A DNA stretch of 64,000 bases. Source: Micromonospora inositola (lineage in GTDB: Bacteria; Actinomycetota; Actinomycetes; Mycobacteriales; Micromonosporaceae). Where the stretch lies: contig NZ_LT607754.1 in NCBI RefSeq assembly GCF_900090285.1, positions 4,738,001 through 4,802,000 on the forward strand, in the 5' to 3' direction. Made by a program: the position numbers and the translations under genes. Position 1 is the first letter of the stretch, and each line of letters begins with the position of its first letter. Positions 1 through 8,750 of this stretch are shown piece by piece. The notes below the pieces were generated by a model that saw only the letters and a list, made by a program, of their open reading frames with translations, searched no databases and was not told the origin of the DNA.

Positions 1-1617
1 GACGAGCCGGCGCTGCACGTCCGTCCCGAGCGTGGGTGCGCTGGCCAGGGCGATCACCGGCGGGGCGTCGGCCGGTGGCGGCGATTGGAGGTCCAGTGCG
101 GGGAAGGAGAATCCGCCGAGCAGCAGGGCCCGGGCCAGCACGTCCCGTGAGCCCATGCCGCGGAATCGCTCCAGTTCGCTCACCTGGGCGGTCCGGGCGG
201 TGGAGGCGGGGTGGGCGTACTCGGTGAGGTAGTGGTCGGGCACGAAGCCCAACGCCAGCCCGTCGTGTTCCTCAACTCCGTCGGCCAGCAGGTCGGCCAC
301 GCCGCGGACGGCGTGCAGGGCGCGGCGGGCGGCGTCGTACGTGGAGTTCAGGCGTCCTTCCGGATCGACCGGGGCGGCGAAACCGTGCCGCTCGCCGGTG
401 AAGGCGATCCGGTCGTTGCCGTCGCCGACCGGCTCTGCCAGCGGCGGGTTGTGGCCGCCGGCGAAGAGGTAGAGGTTGAGCAGCCGGTTGCCCTGGGCCA
501 CGCAGAGCCGGGTCTTCAGCTCGGTCGCCTCGGGCGGGTGGAGCACCGCCAGGTCCTCGCCGTAGTCGCCGTTGCCGGCTTCGAACTCGAGGCAGGTCAG
601 CGGCTGGTCGGGTCCGTGCGTGGCGGCCAGGAAGGCGTTGGAGACGTACAGGTCGGCGACGTTGGTGACGGTCAGGTCGCCGAGGTAGTAGTCGGAGCCG
701 GAGGTGAGCTGCGGCTGGCCGCGGTAGGACTCGAAGAGCTGGCTGATCCCGACGGGGAAGGTACGGCCCCGTCCGCCGGCGGTGCCGTGCACGTTGACCA
801 GCATCGGCACCCCCCGGACGCCGTGCCGTTCGGCGCTGTCGCGCAGGGCGGCCACGTAGCGGCGGTAGCGGTCCCGCATGTAACGGCCAAGGTCGTCGTG
901 GAGTGCGAGGGACTGTTGCTCCGCCGGGGTGCGCAGGGCCGTCGCCCAGGCCCGCGGGTCGGTGGGGTCAACGCCGACCCGCTCCGTGGCGCCGTCCTTG
1001 CCGTACCGGTCGACGGCCCAGCGGGCCAGGTCCGCGCAGACCCCGTCGGTGAGGTCGGGGGAGTTGGTCAGCCAGGACAGCATCCCGATCTCGTTGTCCA
1101 ACTGCACCGCCACCACGGGGCCGCCGCGCCCGGCGAGCCGTTCGGCGATCACCGGCATCGCCTGGGCGTACCAGGCGTCGGCGGCGGCGAGGAACTCCGG
1201 CGCCAGGTAGTCGATGGTGCGGGTGCTGATCGGCCCGCCGTCCCAGGTGGTCGGCAGCAGGTGCGGGTGCTGTTCGTACACCCGGTAGGGGATGCCCTCG
1301 TTCTTGACCTCGGCCATGATGAACGGGCCGGGTCGAACCACCGCGCGCAGCCCGCGCCGGTGCGCCAGGTCCAGGAAGCCGGCGAGGTCCCGCTGCTCGT
1401 GGGTTCGTCCGGTGAGGTCGATCGAGCCGTCCGGGAGTTCGTGCCACAGCCATGGGACGTACGTGGCGACGGTGTCCCCGCCGCAGTCCCGCAGCCGGTC
1501 GAGCCGGTCGGCCCAGTCGGCGCGGGCCAGCCGGAAGTAGTGCACCTCCCCGCAGAGCAGCAGCTGGGGCCGGCCGTCGATGACGATCCTGCGGTCCTTG
1601 AGTAGCACCGTGGACAT
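1..1617 (-). CDS. GH35 family beta-galactosidase, C-terminus off window
   Basis: The reverse strand is open from an ATG at 1617 to the window edge (539 codons), so the C-terminal part is missing. The N-terminus has the GH35 pattern of a short leader, GEVHYFRL and a tryptophan-rich TIM-barrel start. The acid/base glutamate is probably E176 in QLDNEIG and the nucleophile E344 in CLEFEAGNGD. The family removes terminal beta-galactose (sometimes beta-glucosamine) from oligosaccharides. No signal peptide is seen, so it probably acts in the cytoplasm on imported sugar. It is divergent from a LacI gene across 119 bp containing a 12-bp palindrome. The family call is firm; the substrate is inferred. 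Confidence 0.88.
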   Translation of the reverse strand, partial: MSTVLLKDRRIVIDGRPQLLLCGEVHYFRLARADWADRLDRLRDCGGDTVATYVPWLWHELPDGSIDLTGRTHEQRDLAGFLDLAHRRGLRAVVRPGPFIMAEVKNEGIPYRVYEQHPHLLPTTWDGGPISTRTIDYLAPEFLAAADAWYAQAMPVIAERLAGRGGPVVAVQLDNEIGMLSWLTNSPDLTDGVCADLARWAVDRYGKDGATERVGVDPTDPRAWATALRTPAEQQSLALHDDLGRYMRDRYRRYVAALRDSAERHGVRGVPMLVNVHGTAGGRGRTFPVGISQLFESYRGQPQLTSGSDYYLGDLTVTNVADLYVSNAFLAATHGPDQPLTCLEFEAGNGDYGEDLAVLHPPEATELKTRLCVAQGNRLLNLYLFAGGHNPPLAEPVGDGNDRIAFTGERHGFAAPVDPEGRLNSTYDAARRALHAVRGVADLLADGVEEHDGLALGFVPDHYLTEYAHPASTARTAQVSELERFRGMGSRDVLARALLLGGFSFPALDLQSPPPADAPPVIALASAPTLGTDVQRRLV

Positions 1618-1693
1618 GTGGAGCAGAGCTCCCCTCACCGGAGATTGTGGACCTGACACTTGTGAACTTCGACTCGCCTGCCTATGGTCGCCT

Positions 1694-1705
1694 GAAACCG
1701 GTTTC
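1694..1705. promoter_or_regulatory. LacI-type operator, perfect 12-bp palindrome
   Basis: GAAACCGGTTTC lies between the divergent GH35 and LacI genes, 32 bp before the regulator start. It shares the GNAACCGNTTNC pattern with sites at 2895 and 10646 and is the type of even-length palindrome LacI proteins bind, with CG at its centre. Probably used by one or both local LacI proteins. Confidence 0.6.
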
Positions 1706-1736
1706 TGTCGTTCGCACGTTACGGATCGGGGGAGTC

Positions 1737-2768
1737 ATGGGCAACAGTCGGCTCACCGTCCGGGAGATCGCGCGGCTGGCGGGCGTGTCGGTCGCGACCG
1801 TCTCCCGGGTCTCCAACGGCACCGGCCAGGTGTCCGAGGAGATGCGCCGCCGGGTGCTCGAGGCGATCGAGAAGCACGGCTACCGCCCCGACCACCTCGG
1901 CCGCGCCCTGGCCGCCGGCCGGCACGGCGCGCTGGGCCTGGTCTTTCCGGGCCTCTCCGGCCCGTACTTCACCGAGCTCATCCAGGGCTTCGAGTCCGAG
2001 GCCGTACCGTCGCGGGCCAGCGTCCACATCCTCTGTACCCACCTGCGGTCGGACTCCGACGCGCAGGTGCTGGAGATGGGCCGCCGGGTGGACGGGGTGG
2101 CCGTCATCGGTGGCACCATCTCGGACCCGACCCTGCTCCGGCTGGCCGAGATGGTGCCGGTCGTGGTGGTGGCCGGCGAGGGTCCCGGCTCCGTGCCCTC
2201 GGTACGGGCCGAGAACACCGCCACGATGGCCGCGCTCACCCGCCACCTGCTGATCGACCACGGCCGGACCGACCTGGTGTTCGTCGGCAACCCCGAGGGC
2301 TCGCCCGACGTGAGCGAACGGTGGACCGGATTCCTCGCCGCCCACCGCGCGGCGGGGGTCACGCCGCCGATCGCCCCGGTCGCGGTGAGCCTGCAGCAGG
2401 CCGACGGCGTCCTCGCCGCCGAACAACTGCTGCGCGCCACCACCCGCCCCGACGGCGTGGTCTGTGCCAACGACGAGACCGCCCTGGGCGTTCTCGTCGG
2501 GGCGCTGGGCCGGGGCTTGCGCGTGCCGCAGGACCTCGTCATCACCGGCTTCGACGACGCCCCCATCGCCGCGCTGGTCAACCCGGCGCTGACCACCGTC
2601 CGCCAGCCGGTCCGCGAGCTGGCGGCCGAGGCGGCCCGCCTGATCCTGACCGCGGTGAACGAGCCGGAGCGCGCTCCATCCGGCGACACCGTGCTGCCCA
2701 CCGAACTCGTCCTGCGCCGCAGTTGCGGCTGTCCGGCGGACCTCATGACTGGAGGTACCGGCACGTGA
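1737..2768 (+). CDS. LacI family transcriptional regulator
   Basis: 343 aa. An N-terminal helix-turn-helix (about residues 5-50, LTVREIARLAGVSVATVSRV) is followed by a periplasmic-binding-protein-like sensor domain ending in the cysteine pair SCGC common in this family. The ATG at 1737 is chosen over an upstream in-frame start because GGGGGAG precedes it at the right distance and the family begins just before the HTH. It is divergent from the GH35 gene and resembles the LacI protein encoded next door. It probably represses the GH35 gene and possibly itself through the palindrome at 1694. The sugar effector cannot be read from sequence. Confidence 0.9.
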   Translation: MGNSRLTVREIARLAGVSVATVSRVSNGTGQVSEEMRRRVLEAIEKHGYRPDHLGRALAAGRHGALGLVFPGLSGPYFTELIQGFESEAVPSRASVHILCTHLRSDSDAQVLEMGRRVDGVAVIGGTISDPTLLRLAEMVPVVVVAGEGPGSVPSVRAENTATMAALTRHLLIDHGRTDLVFVGNPEGSPDVSERWTGFLAAHRAAGVTPPIAPVAVSLQQADGVLAAEQLLRATTRPDGVVCANDETALGVLVGALGRGLRVPQDLVITGFDDAPIAALVNPALTTVRQPVRELAAEAARLILTAVNEPERAPSGDTVLPTELVLRRSCGCPADLMTGGTGT

Positions 2769-2837
2769 GGAGATCCCTGTCCGGGTGCGCGGACGGCAAC
2801 AAGTTGTAAGAGCAGCTGAGCCCCGTCGATCAATCGA

Positions 2838-2906
2838 TTGACAATCATTGTGACCGATGCCACAGTGAGTCCACTGTAAGCGCTTCCGGTAGGTGTAACC
2901 GCTTTC
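2838..2906 (+). promoter_or_regulatory. Promoter with two tandem LacI-type operators
   Basis: A perfect -35 hexamer TTGACA (2838-2843) is followed after 17 bp by a weak -10 (CACAGT, 2861-2866). Just downstream are two related 12-bp sites, GTAAGCGCTTCC (2876-2887) and GTAACCGCTTTC (2895-2906), 19 bp apart. An extra dyad ACAGTG-4-CACTGT spans 2862-2877, and palindromes CAATCGATTG and ACAATCATTGT cover the -35 region. The layout fits repression by blocking clearance, driving the LacI-ABC operon. Confidence 0.55.
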
Positions 2907-2927
2907 CGTACCGTTTTGGGAGCCCTG

Positions 2928-3950
2928 GTGAAGCCACAGGATCGACCGCAGGTGACGATCTACGAGGTCGCGCAGCGGGTGGGCGTCTCGATCGCCACGG
3001 TTTCCCGGGTTGTGCGGGGTCATGGGGAGGTGGCCAAGGAAACCCGTCGTCGGGTCCTCGAGGCGGTAGAGGAGCTGCAGTTCCGACCCAGTCGCCTGGG
3101 TCAGTCGCTGGCGGAGGGCCGACACGCGGCCAACGGCATCGTCTTCCCGGATCTGTCCGGCCCGTACTACGCCGAGGTGATTCTCGGGTACGAAGAGGTA
3201 GCCGCCGAGCTGGGCAGCAGTGTCCTGATCCTGGCCACGCACGGGCGGGCGGACCCGGACCGGAAGGTTCTCGACCTGGCCCGTCGCGTCGACGGCATGG
3301 CGATCATGGGTCGTACCGTGTCCGACGGCGTGGTCGCCCAGGTCGCCGCGACCGGCATGCCGACCGTGCTGCTGGCCCGGCCCCCGGTCGGCGAGCTGGA
3401 CACCGTCACGACGGACAGCGATGCCAGTGCCCGCGAGCTCGTCGCCCACCTGCTGGGTCACGGCTACCGGCGGTTTGCCTACCTGGGCGACCCCGCCGAG
3501 TCGCCCGACGTGACCGCCCGCTACGACGCCTTTCGCGCGGCGCTCGTCGACGCCGGAAGCCCGCCCCCGCGCGCACCGCTGCGCTGCGCCTTTGATGTAC
3601 CAGCCGGGCGGGAGGCCGGCCAGCGAGCGCTTGCCCGATCGCCCCGTCCGCAGGTGTTGGTCTGCGCGAACGATGAGGTCGCACTGGGGGCGCTGGCGGC
3701 GGCGCAACAGCTGGGTCTGTCCGTTCCCGACGACGTCGCGATCGTCGGCTGGGACGACGTGATGGCCGCCCGGTACGCGGGGCTCACCACGGTGCGCCAG
3801 CCGATGCGCGCGTTGGGCGCGACGGCGGCGCGGTGGCTGCAGGACCGGATGGTCGTCAGCCGTTTCCCGGTGCGTCGAGAGGTGCTGCAAACACAGCTGG
3901 TCATCCGCGAAAGCTGCGGCCAACATCCGGTTGATATGGAGGTTTCGTGA
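2928..3950 (+). CDS. LacI family transcriptional regulator (second copy)
   Basis: 340 aa with a GTG start at 2928, which has GGGAG five bases upstream; a TTG 12 bp earlier is less likely. HTH VTIYEVAQRVGVSIATVSRV lies at about residues 6-25, then a sugar-binding-type sensor domain and the C-terminal RESCG. It is clearly related to the LacI protein at 1737, suggesting local duplication. Its stop overlaps the start of the ABC binding-protein gene (TGATG), so it is the first gene of the transport operon. It is probably an autorepressor acting at the tandem sites at 2876 and 2895. Confidence 0.9.
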   Translation: MKPQDRPQVTIYEVAQRVGVSIATVSRVVRGHGEVAKETRRRVLEAVEELQFRPSRLGQSLAEGRHAANGIVFPDLSGPYYAEVILGYEEVAAELGSSVLILATHGRADPDRKVLDLARRVDGMAIMGRTVSDGVVAQVAATGMPTVLLARPPVGELDTVTTDSDASARELVAHLLGHGYRRFAYLGDPAESPDVTARYDAFRAALVDAGSPPPRAPLRCAFDVPAGREAGQRALARSPRPQVLVCANDEVALGALAAAQQLGLSVPDDVAIVGWDDVMAARYAGLTTVRQPMRALGATAARWLQDRMVVSRFPVRREVLQTQLVIRESCGQHPVDMEVS

Positions 3951-5209
3951 TGAGAACAGGGACCCGCAGGGGCGTCGCCGTGGCCCTGGCGGCGGCGCTG
4001 GCGCTGGCCGGCTGCGGCCGCGACAGCGGTGGCGGCAACCAGGAGGCGGCCAAGCCGGTCGGGGAGGGTAAGGCGAAAGGCGACATCACGGTCTGGGCGA
4101 TGGGGACGGAGGGCGAGAAGCTCTCGGTGATCGCCGACGCCTTCATGAAGGAGAATCCGGACGCGAAGGTCACGGTGACGGCCGTTCCGTGGGACGGGGC
4201 ACACGACAAGCTCGCCACGGCCATCGCCGGAAAGCAGACGCCCGACGTCAGCCTCATCGGCACCACATGGATGGGCGAGTTCGCCAAGACCGGCGGCCTC
4301 GACCCGACTCCGGCCGACCTGGTGAAGAAGGACGACTTCTACGAGGGTGCGTGGAACACCACGGTCGTAAACGGCACGTCCTACGGGGTGCCGTGGTACG
4401 TGGAGACGCGGCTGCTCTACGTCAACAAGGACGTCGCCACCAAGGCCGGGGTGACCACCCCGCCGAAGAGCTGGGACGAGCTCAAGTCCGCGATCAAGGC
4501 GTTCAAGGACAAGGGCGGCGCCAAGTGGGGCATCAACCTCCAGCCCGGCGCCACCGGCTCCTGGCAGACCGTCATGCCGTTCGTGTGGCAGAACGGCGGC
4601 GACGTGGCCAAGGACGGAAAGTTCACCCTCGACAGCCCGGAGGCGACCGAGGCCTTCACCTTCTACAGGTCGTTCTTCGACGAGGGCCTCTCACCCAAGG
4701 ACCTTCCGCAGGGCGCTCTCGAGCCGGCGTTCGTCAAGGGGCAGATCGGCGCGTTCGTCTCCGGTCCCTGGCACATCGGCATACTCAAGGACCAGGGCGG
4801 CGCTGACAAGTACACCCTGTGGCCAATGCCGACCAAACAGGCGGGCACGTCGTTCGTCGGCGGCGGCGACCTCGCGGTCTTCAAGGACGCCAAGAACCGC
4901 GACGGCGCCTGGAAGTTCGTCTCCTACCTGTCCCGTCCGGAAGTGCAGGCCACGTGGTACAAGACGGCCAGCGACCTGCCGGCGGTCAAGAAGGGCTGGG
5001 ACGACCCGACGCTGAGCGGCGACCCCCAGCTCTCGGCGTTCGGCAAGCAACTCGAGGACGCCAAGTCTCCACCGACCATCGCCACCTGGGAGCAGGTGGC
5101 CGCGGCAATTGACGCCGAGGTCGAGAAGATGTGCAAGACGGGGGAGAAGACGGAGGACGCCGTCAAGGCCATGCAGCAGCAGGCCACCGCGATCGGCACA
5201 GGGGCCTGA
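3950..5209 (+). CDS. Sugar ABC transporter substrate-binding lipoprotein
   Basis: 419 aa from ATG 3950 (GGAGG at 3938-3942; a GTG three bases earlier is possible). The N-terminus has a charged stretch, a hydrophobic core and the lipobox LAGC, so it is a lipoprotein held on the outer face of the membrane. The rest matches family 1 extracellular solute-binding proteins: DITVWAMG opening, DVSLIGTTWMGEF and a C-terminal helical repeat. It should capture an oligosaccharide for the two permeases that follow. Translation is coupled to the LacI gene. The substrate is probably a galactoside- or xyloside-type sugar, judging only from the flanking glycosidases. Confidence 0.9.
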   Translation: MRTGTRRGVAVALAAALALAGCGRDSGGGNQEAAKPVGEGKAKGDITVWAMGTEGEKLSVIADAFMKENPDAKVTVTAVPWDGAHDKLATAIAGKQTPDVSLIGTTWMGEFAKTGGLDPTPADLVKKDDFYEGAWNTTVVNGTSYGVPWYVETRLLYVNKDVATKAGVTTPPKSWDELKSAIKAFKDKGGAKWGINLQPGATGSWQTVMPFVWQNGGDVAKDGKFTLDSPEATEAFTFYRSFFDEGLSPKDLPQGALEPAFVKGQIGAFVSGPWHIGILKDQGGADKYTLWPMPTKQAGTSFVGGGDLAVFKDAKNRDGAWKFVSYLSRPEVQATWYKTASDLPAVKKGWDDPTLSGDPQLSAFGKQLEDAKSPPTIATWEQVAAAIDAEVEKMCKTGEKTEDAVKAMQQQATAIGTGA

Positions 5210-5210
5210 C

Positions 5211-6140
5211 ATGACCGCGGTCACGTCCGACGGGTCCACCCGGCGGGGGCGCAGCGGCCTGCGCCTCCGCCGCGGGGCGGTCGGCTGGGGCTTCGCCCTT
5301 CCCTTCACCGTCCTGTTCCTGGCCTTCATGGCCGGGCCGGTGATCGCCTCGCTGCTGATGAGCTTCACCGACATTCGCAGCGCCGACCTGCGCAACCCGC
5401 TCGGCGTCAACGTCGTCGGGATGCACAACTACAGTCGGCTGCTGCACGACGAGCTGTTCGTCAAGGCCGCGGTGAACACCGCCATCTTCGTGCTCGCCGG
5501 CGTGCCGTTGACGATGGTGGCCGGACTGGCGGCGGCGCTCGGGTTGAACTCGGGCCTGACCCGGTTTCGGGCCCTGTTCCGGGTCGGCTACTACCTACCC
5601 GTCGTGACCAGCATCGTGGCGGTCGCCGTGGTCTGGCGCTTCCTGCTCCAGCCGGACTCCGGTCTGTTCAACAGCCTGCTGCGGCTGGTCGGAGTGCACG
5701 GGCCGAACTGGCTGTTCGACACCCGGTTCGCTCTGCCGTCGCTGATCGTGATGGCTGCCTGGCGCAACCTCGGCTACCAGATGGTGATCTTCCTCGCCGG
5801 CCTGCAAGCCATCCCTCAGGAGCTGTACGAGGCGGCCCGCATCGACGGGGCGACCACCTGGCAACAGTTGCGGTACGTGACGCTGCCCTCGCTGCGGCCG
5901 ACGCTGCTCTTCGTCGGGGTCATCGCGACGATCGGCTACCTGCAATTCTTCGAGGAGCCGCTCGTGATGACCCAGGGCATGCCGCTCAACTCGACGTTGT
6001 CGGTGTCGTACCACATCTACAACCAGTTCGGCTTCGGCAACTACGGCTACGCGTCAGCGATGAGCTACGTCCTCTTCCTGTCGATCGTGCTGATGTCGAT
6101 CCTGTGGTTCCGGCTGCTGCGTTCCGAGCAGGAGAGCTGA
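5211..6140 (+). CDS. Sugar ABC transporter permease (MalF/UgpA type)
   Basis: 309 aa, starting one base after the lipoprotein stop. Six hydrophobic segments are visible, the first after about 25 polar residues. The cytoplasmic EAA loop is ELYEAARIDGATTWQQLRYV with the invariant glycine, which contacts the ATPase. It pairs with the next gene to form the membrane channel of a CUT1 carbohydrate importer. No ATPase is encoded in the operon. In actinomycetes such importers commonly share one multitasking ATPase (MsiK), which would explain the gap. Confidence 0.9.
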   Translation: MTAVTSDGSTRRGRSGLRLRRGAVGWGFALPFTVLFLAFMAGPVIASLLMSFTDIRSADLRNPLGVNVVGMHNYSRLLHDELFVKAAVNTAIFVLAGVPLTMVAGLAAALGLNSGLTRFRALFRVGYYLPVVTSIVAVAVVWRFLLQPDSGLFNSLLRLVGVHGPNWLFDTRFALPSLIVMAAWRNLGYQMVIFLAGLQAIPQELYEAARIDGATTWQQLRYVTLPSLRPTLLFVGVIATIGYLQFFEEPLVMTQGMPLNSTLSVSYHIYNQFGFGNYGYASAMSYVLFLSIVLMSILWFRLLRSEQES

Positions 6141-6144
6141 CCCG

Positions 6145-7050
6145 ATGTCGACGCCAGTGAGGGCGCCCAGCCGCCAGCCACGTGTGCCGGATGCGTCGGA
6201 GACAACGGGACGTCGTCCGAGTCGGCGTCCTCGTGACCGCGTCGCCAGCATTGTCCTGCACGCGGTGCTGGTGGTGGGACTCGTGGTGATGGTCGGCCCG
6301 TTCGTGTGGATGCTGCTGTCATCGTTGAAGCCGGAGGGCGAGATTCGGCTCGTCCCACCCACCTGGTGGCCGCACCACCCGACGCTCGGCAACTACCGGG
6401 ACCTGTTCGCCAGGCTGAACTTCCCCACGTACTTCCTGAACTCGGCGATCGTCGCCGGCCTGATCACCCTCGGCAATCTGATGTTCTGCTCGGCGGTCGG
6501 CTACGCCCTGGCCAAGCTGCGCTTTCCGGGCCGCCGGGCGTTGTTCGGTCTGGTCCTGGGGTCGGTGATGGTCCCCGGCATGGTGACCTTCGTCCCGCTG
6601 TTCGTGCTGGTCGCCAACATGGGCCTGACCAACACCTACGCCGGTCTGGTGCTGCCCTTCCTGGCCTGGGCGCTGGGAGCTTTCCTCATGCGCCAGTTCA
6701 TGCTGTCCATCCCGGACGAGCTGATCGAGTCCGCAAGGGTGGACGGCGCCGGCGAGATCCGGATCTTCCTCCGCGTGGTCCTGCCGTTGTGCCGCCCGGC
6801 GCTCGCCGCCCTCGGCATCCTCAGCTTCCTCACGTTCTGGAACAGCTTCCTGTGGCCGCTCGTGGTGGCCACGACCGAGGACAAGTACACCCTTCCAGTC
6901 GCCCTCGCCCTGTTCAGTGTGGGCCAGAACCAGACCAGGTTCGGGCTGCTGCTCGCCGGTTCCGTGGTGGTGGTGCTGCCCGTGCTGATCATCTTCCTCC
7001 TGCTCCAGCGGCACTTCGTGCGCGGCATATCCACCACCGGCCTGAAATAG
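6145..7050 (+). CDS. Sugar ABC transporter permease (MalG/UgpE type)
   Basis: 301 aa, beginning four bases after the previous stop. An arginine-rich polar N-terminus of about 30 residues is followed by six membrane segments. The EAA loop reads ELIESARVDGAGEIRIFLRV. It is the second channel subunit of the CUT1 importer, paired with the permease at 5211, and it ends RGISTTGLK, a common end for the MalG group. It was probably transcribed from the promoter at 2838 together with LacI, lipoprotein and first permease. Confidence 0.9.
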   Translation: MSTPVRAPSRQPRVPDASETTGRRPSRRPRDRVASIVLHAVLVVGLVVMVGPFVWMLLSSLKPEGEIRLVPPTWWPHHPTLGNYRDLFARLNFPTYFLNSAIVAGLITLGNLMFCSAVGYALAKLRFPGRRALFGLVLGSVMVPGMVTFVPLFVLVANMGLTNTYAGLVLPFLAWALGAFLMRQFMLSIPDELIESARVDGAGEIRIFLRVVLPLCRPALAALGILSFLTFWNSFLWPLVVATTEDKYTLPVALALFSVGQNQTRFGLLLAGSVVVVLPVLIIFLLLQRHFVRGISTTGLK

Positions 7051-7102
7051 CCGCCCGGATGGTGACGTGACAACCCGGAACATCGACCTCCGGAGGTACC
7101 CA

Positions 7103-8683
7103 ATGATCCGTCCCTGCCGTATCGCCGTGGCGGCGGCGCTCTCGCTCACCCTCGCAACGCCCGGCGAGGCCAGCGCCGCCGCGGCGCCACCGCACGGCCC
7201 GCGGGCGCAGACGGCCACGACGGCCGTCACGCCGGACAGCATCACCACGTGGTCCATCGATACGTGGCGGTCGATGGCCGCGATGGCCGATCCGCGTACC
7301 GGGCTGCCCGCCGACAACATCGGTGGCACCCTCGCTCCGGCAAGCCGCGCCCGCTACACCTCGCCCACCAACATCGGGGCGTACATCTGGTCGGCCATCG
7401 CCGCCCGCAAGCTGCACGTCATCGGAGAACAGGAGCAGGTGCAGCGCATCTCGCGCGCCCTCGACTCGCTCGGCAGGCTGGAGCGGCACGCCGACTCCGG
7501 CATGTTCTACAACTGGTATGACCCGTCCACCCTGCAACTGCTGCGGACCTGGCCGGAGAACGGCTCGACGGTCTACCCCTTCGTGTCCAGCGTCGACAAC
7601 GCCTGGCTGGCTGCCGCCCTGATGATCGTGCACAACGGGGTGCCGCAACTGCGCGACAAGTCCGATCCGCTGCTCGACGCCATGGACTTCGGGTTCTATT
7701 ACGACTCCCAGGCGCGCGGGCCGGACGTGCCGGTCGGGCTGATGCGCGGCGGCTTCTGGGTCGAGCCGCCCCCCGGCTGCTCGACCAAGGGCAACTACGA
7801 GCACCGCGGTCCGGACGTCTACTACACCTGCCACACGTACGGGGCGTTCAACAGTGAGACCCGGATGATCAGCTACGTGGCGATCGCGCTCGGCCAGGTG
7901 CCGCCCGCCCACTACTTCGCGCCGTGGCGTACCTTCCCCGACACCTGCGACTGGTCGTGGCAGGAGATGCGTCCGGTCGGCGAGTGGCGGGACTACCTGG
8001 GCGTGCCGGTCTTCGAGGGCGCCTACCGCTACCGGGGCCTGCAGTTCGTGCCGACCTGGGGCGGTGACATGTTCGAGGCTCTCATGCCGGACATGTTCGT
8101 GCCCGAGGAGCAGTGGGGCCCGAACAGTTGGGCCCGGAACCACCCGGTCTACGTGCGCGGCCAGATCGAGCACGGCATGAACGACGCGAAGTACGGCCAC
8201 TGGGGCTTCTCGCCGGCCTCGGATCCGCAAGGCGGGTACCGCGAGTACGGCGTGGACGCCATGGGGCTCGACACCAACGGCTACACCAGCGACGAGGAGC
8301 GCACCAGCGTCGACTACGGCTTCGAGGGCTGCCCCGGGCGAGCCGCCCAGCCGTTGCCCACCGCGTACGGCGACGGGGTGGTGACCCCGCACGCGGTGTT
8401 CCTGGCCATGCGGTACGCGCCAGCCGACGCGCAGGCCGAGCTGACGCGGCTGCGCAGCCAGTTCGACAGCTACGGACCGGGCGGCTTCTACGACTCGGTG
8501 GCCGTGCACAGCGGCACCGTCGCGAAGCGGTATCTGGCGCTGGACCAGGGCATGATCATGGCGGCGCTCGGCAACCTGTACGGCGGCGACATCCTGCGGA
8601 AGGAGTTCACCCGCGGCGGTGCCGAGCGGCTCCTGCGCCCGGTGATGCGGATCGAGGAGTTCTCCGTACCCGCGCGACAGTAG
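7103..8683 (+). CDS. Secreted glycoamylase-like (GH144-type) enzyme
   Basis: 526 aa from ATG 7103, which has GGAGG at 7092-7096; a longer upstream reading is rejected. Residues 1-30 form a signal peptide ending in an alanine-rich cleavage region. The body is an all-alpha toroid pattern: TSPTNIGAYIWS, SVDNAWLAAALM, WGGDMFEALMP (about residue 319), GGYREYGVDAMGL and LALDQGMIMAALGN. These are hallmarks of the glycoamylase-like Pfam family that includes GH144 beta-1,2-glucanases, also close to DUF3131. It probably cuts a beta-glucan or oligosaccharide outside the cell to feed the importer upstream, from which it lies 52 bp away. Exact bond specificity is unknown. Confidence 0.75.
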   Translation: MIRPCRIAVAAALSLTLATPGEASAAAAPPHGPRAQTATTAVTPDSITTWSIDTWRSMAAMADPRTGLPADNIGGTLAPASRARYTSPTNIGAYIWSAIAARKLHVIGEQEQVQRISRALDSLGRLERHADSGMFYNWYDPSTLQLLRTWPENGSTVYPFVSSVDNAWLAAALMIVHNGVPQLRDKSDPLLDAMDFGFYYDSQARGPDVPVGLMRGGFWVEPPPGCSTKGNYEHRGPDVYYTCHTYGAFNSETRMISYVAIALGQVPPAHYFAPWRTFPDTCDWSWQEMRPVGEWRDYLGVPVFEGAYRYRGLQFVPTWGGDMFEALMPDMFVPEEQWGPNSWARNHPVYVRGQIEHGMNDAKYGHWGFSPASDPQGGYREYGVDAMGLDTNGYTSDEERTSVDYGFEGCPGRAAQPLPTAYGDGVVTPHAVFLAMRYAPADAQAELTRLRSQFDSYGPGGFYDSVAVHSGTVAKRYLALDQGMIMAALGNLYGGDILRKEFTRGGAERLLRPVMRIEEFSVPARQ

Positions 8684-8693
8684 CGGGTCTCGC

Positions 8694-8725
8694 GGCTCCC
8701 GGCGGCCATCCGGCCGTCGGGAGCC
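8694..8725. terminator. Bidirectional hairpin between convergent genes
   Basis: A 14-bp stem with one G-U pair and a 4-base loop (arms 8694-8707 and 8712-8725) lies between the glycoamylase-like gene and the GH39 gene. There is no clear T tract, as is usual in high-GC actinomycetes. Confidence 0.7.
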
Positions 8726-8750
8726 CGATGGTGCCAGGCCGCTTTTCCGG

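Noticed and set aside
211..1605. Long plus-strand frame opposite the GH35 gene
   Set aside because: Low-complexity, valine- and glycine-rich shadow of the reverse-strand gene, with no start context. The reverse strand carries clear GH35 motifs.
1719..3926. 735-codon reverse frame opposite the two LacI genes
   Set aside because: Covers both LacI genes in antisense and has no domain. It results from high GC content.
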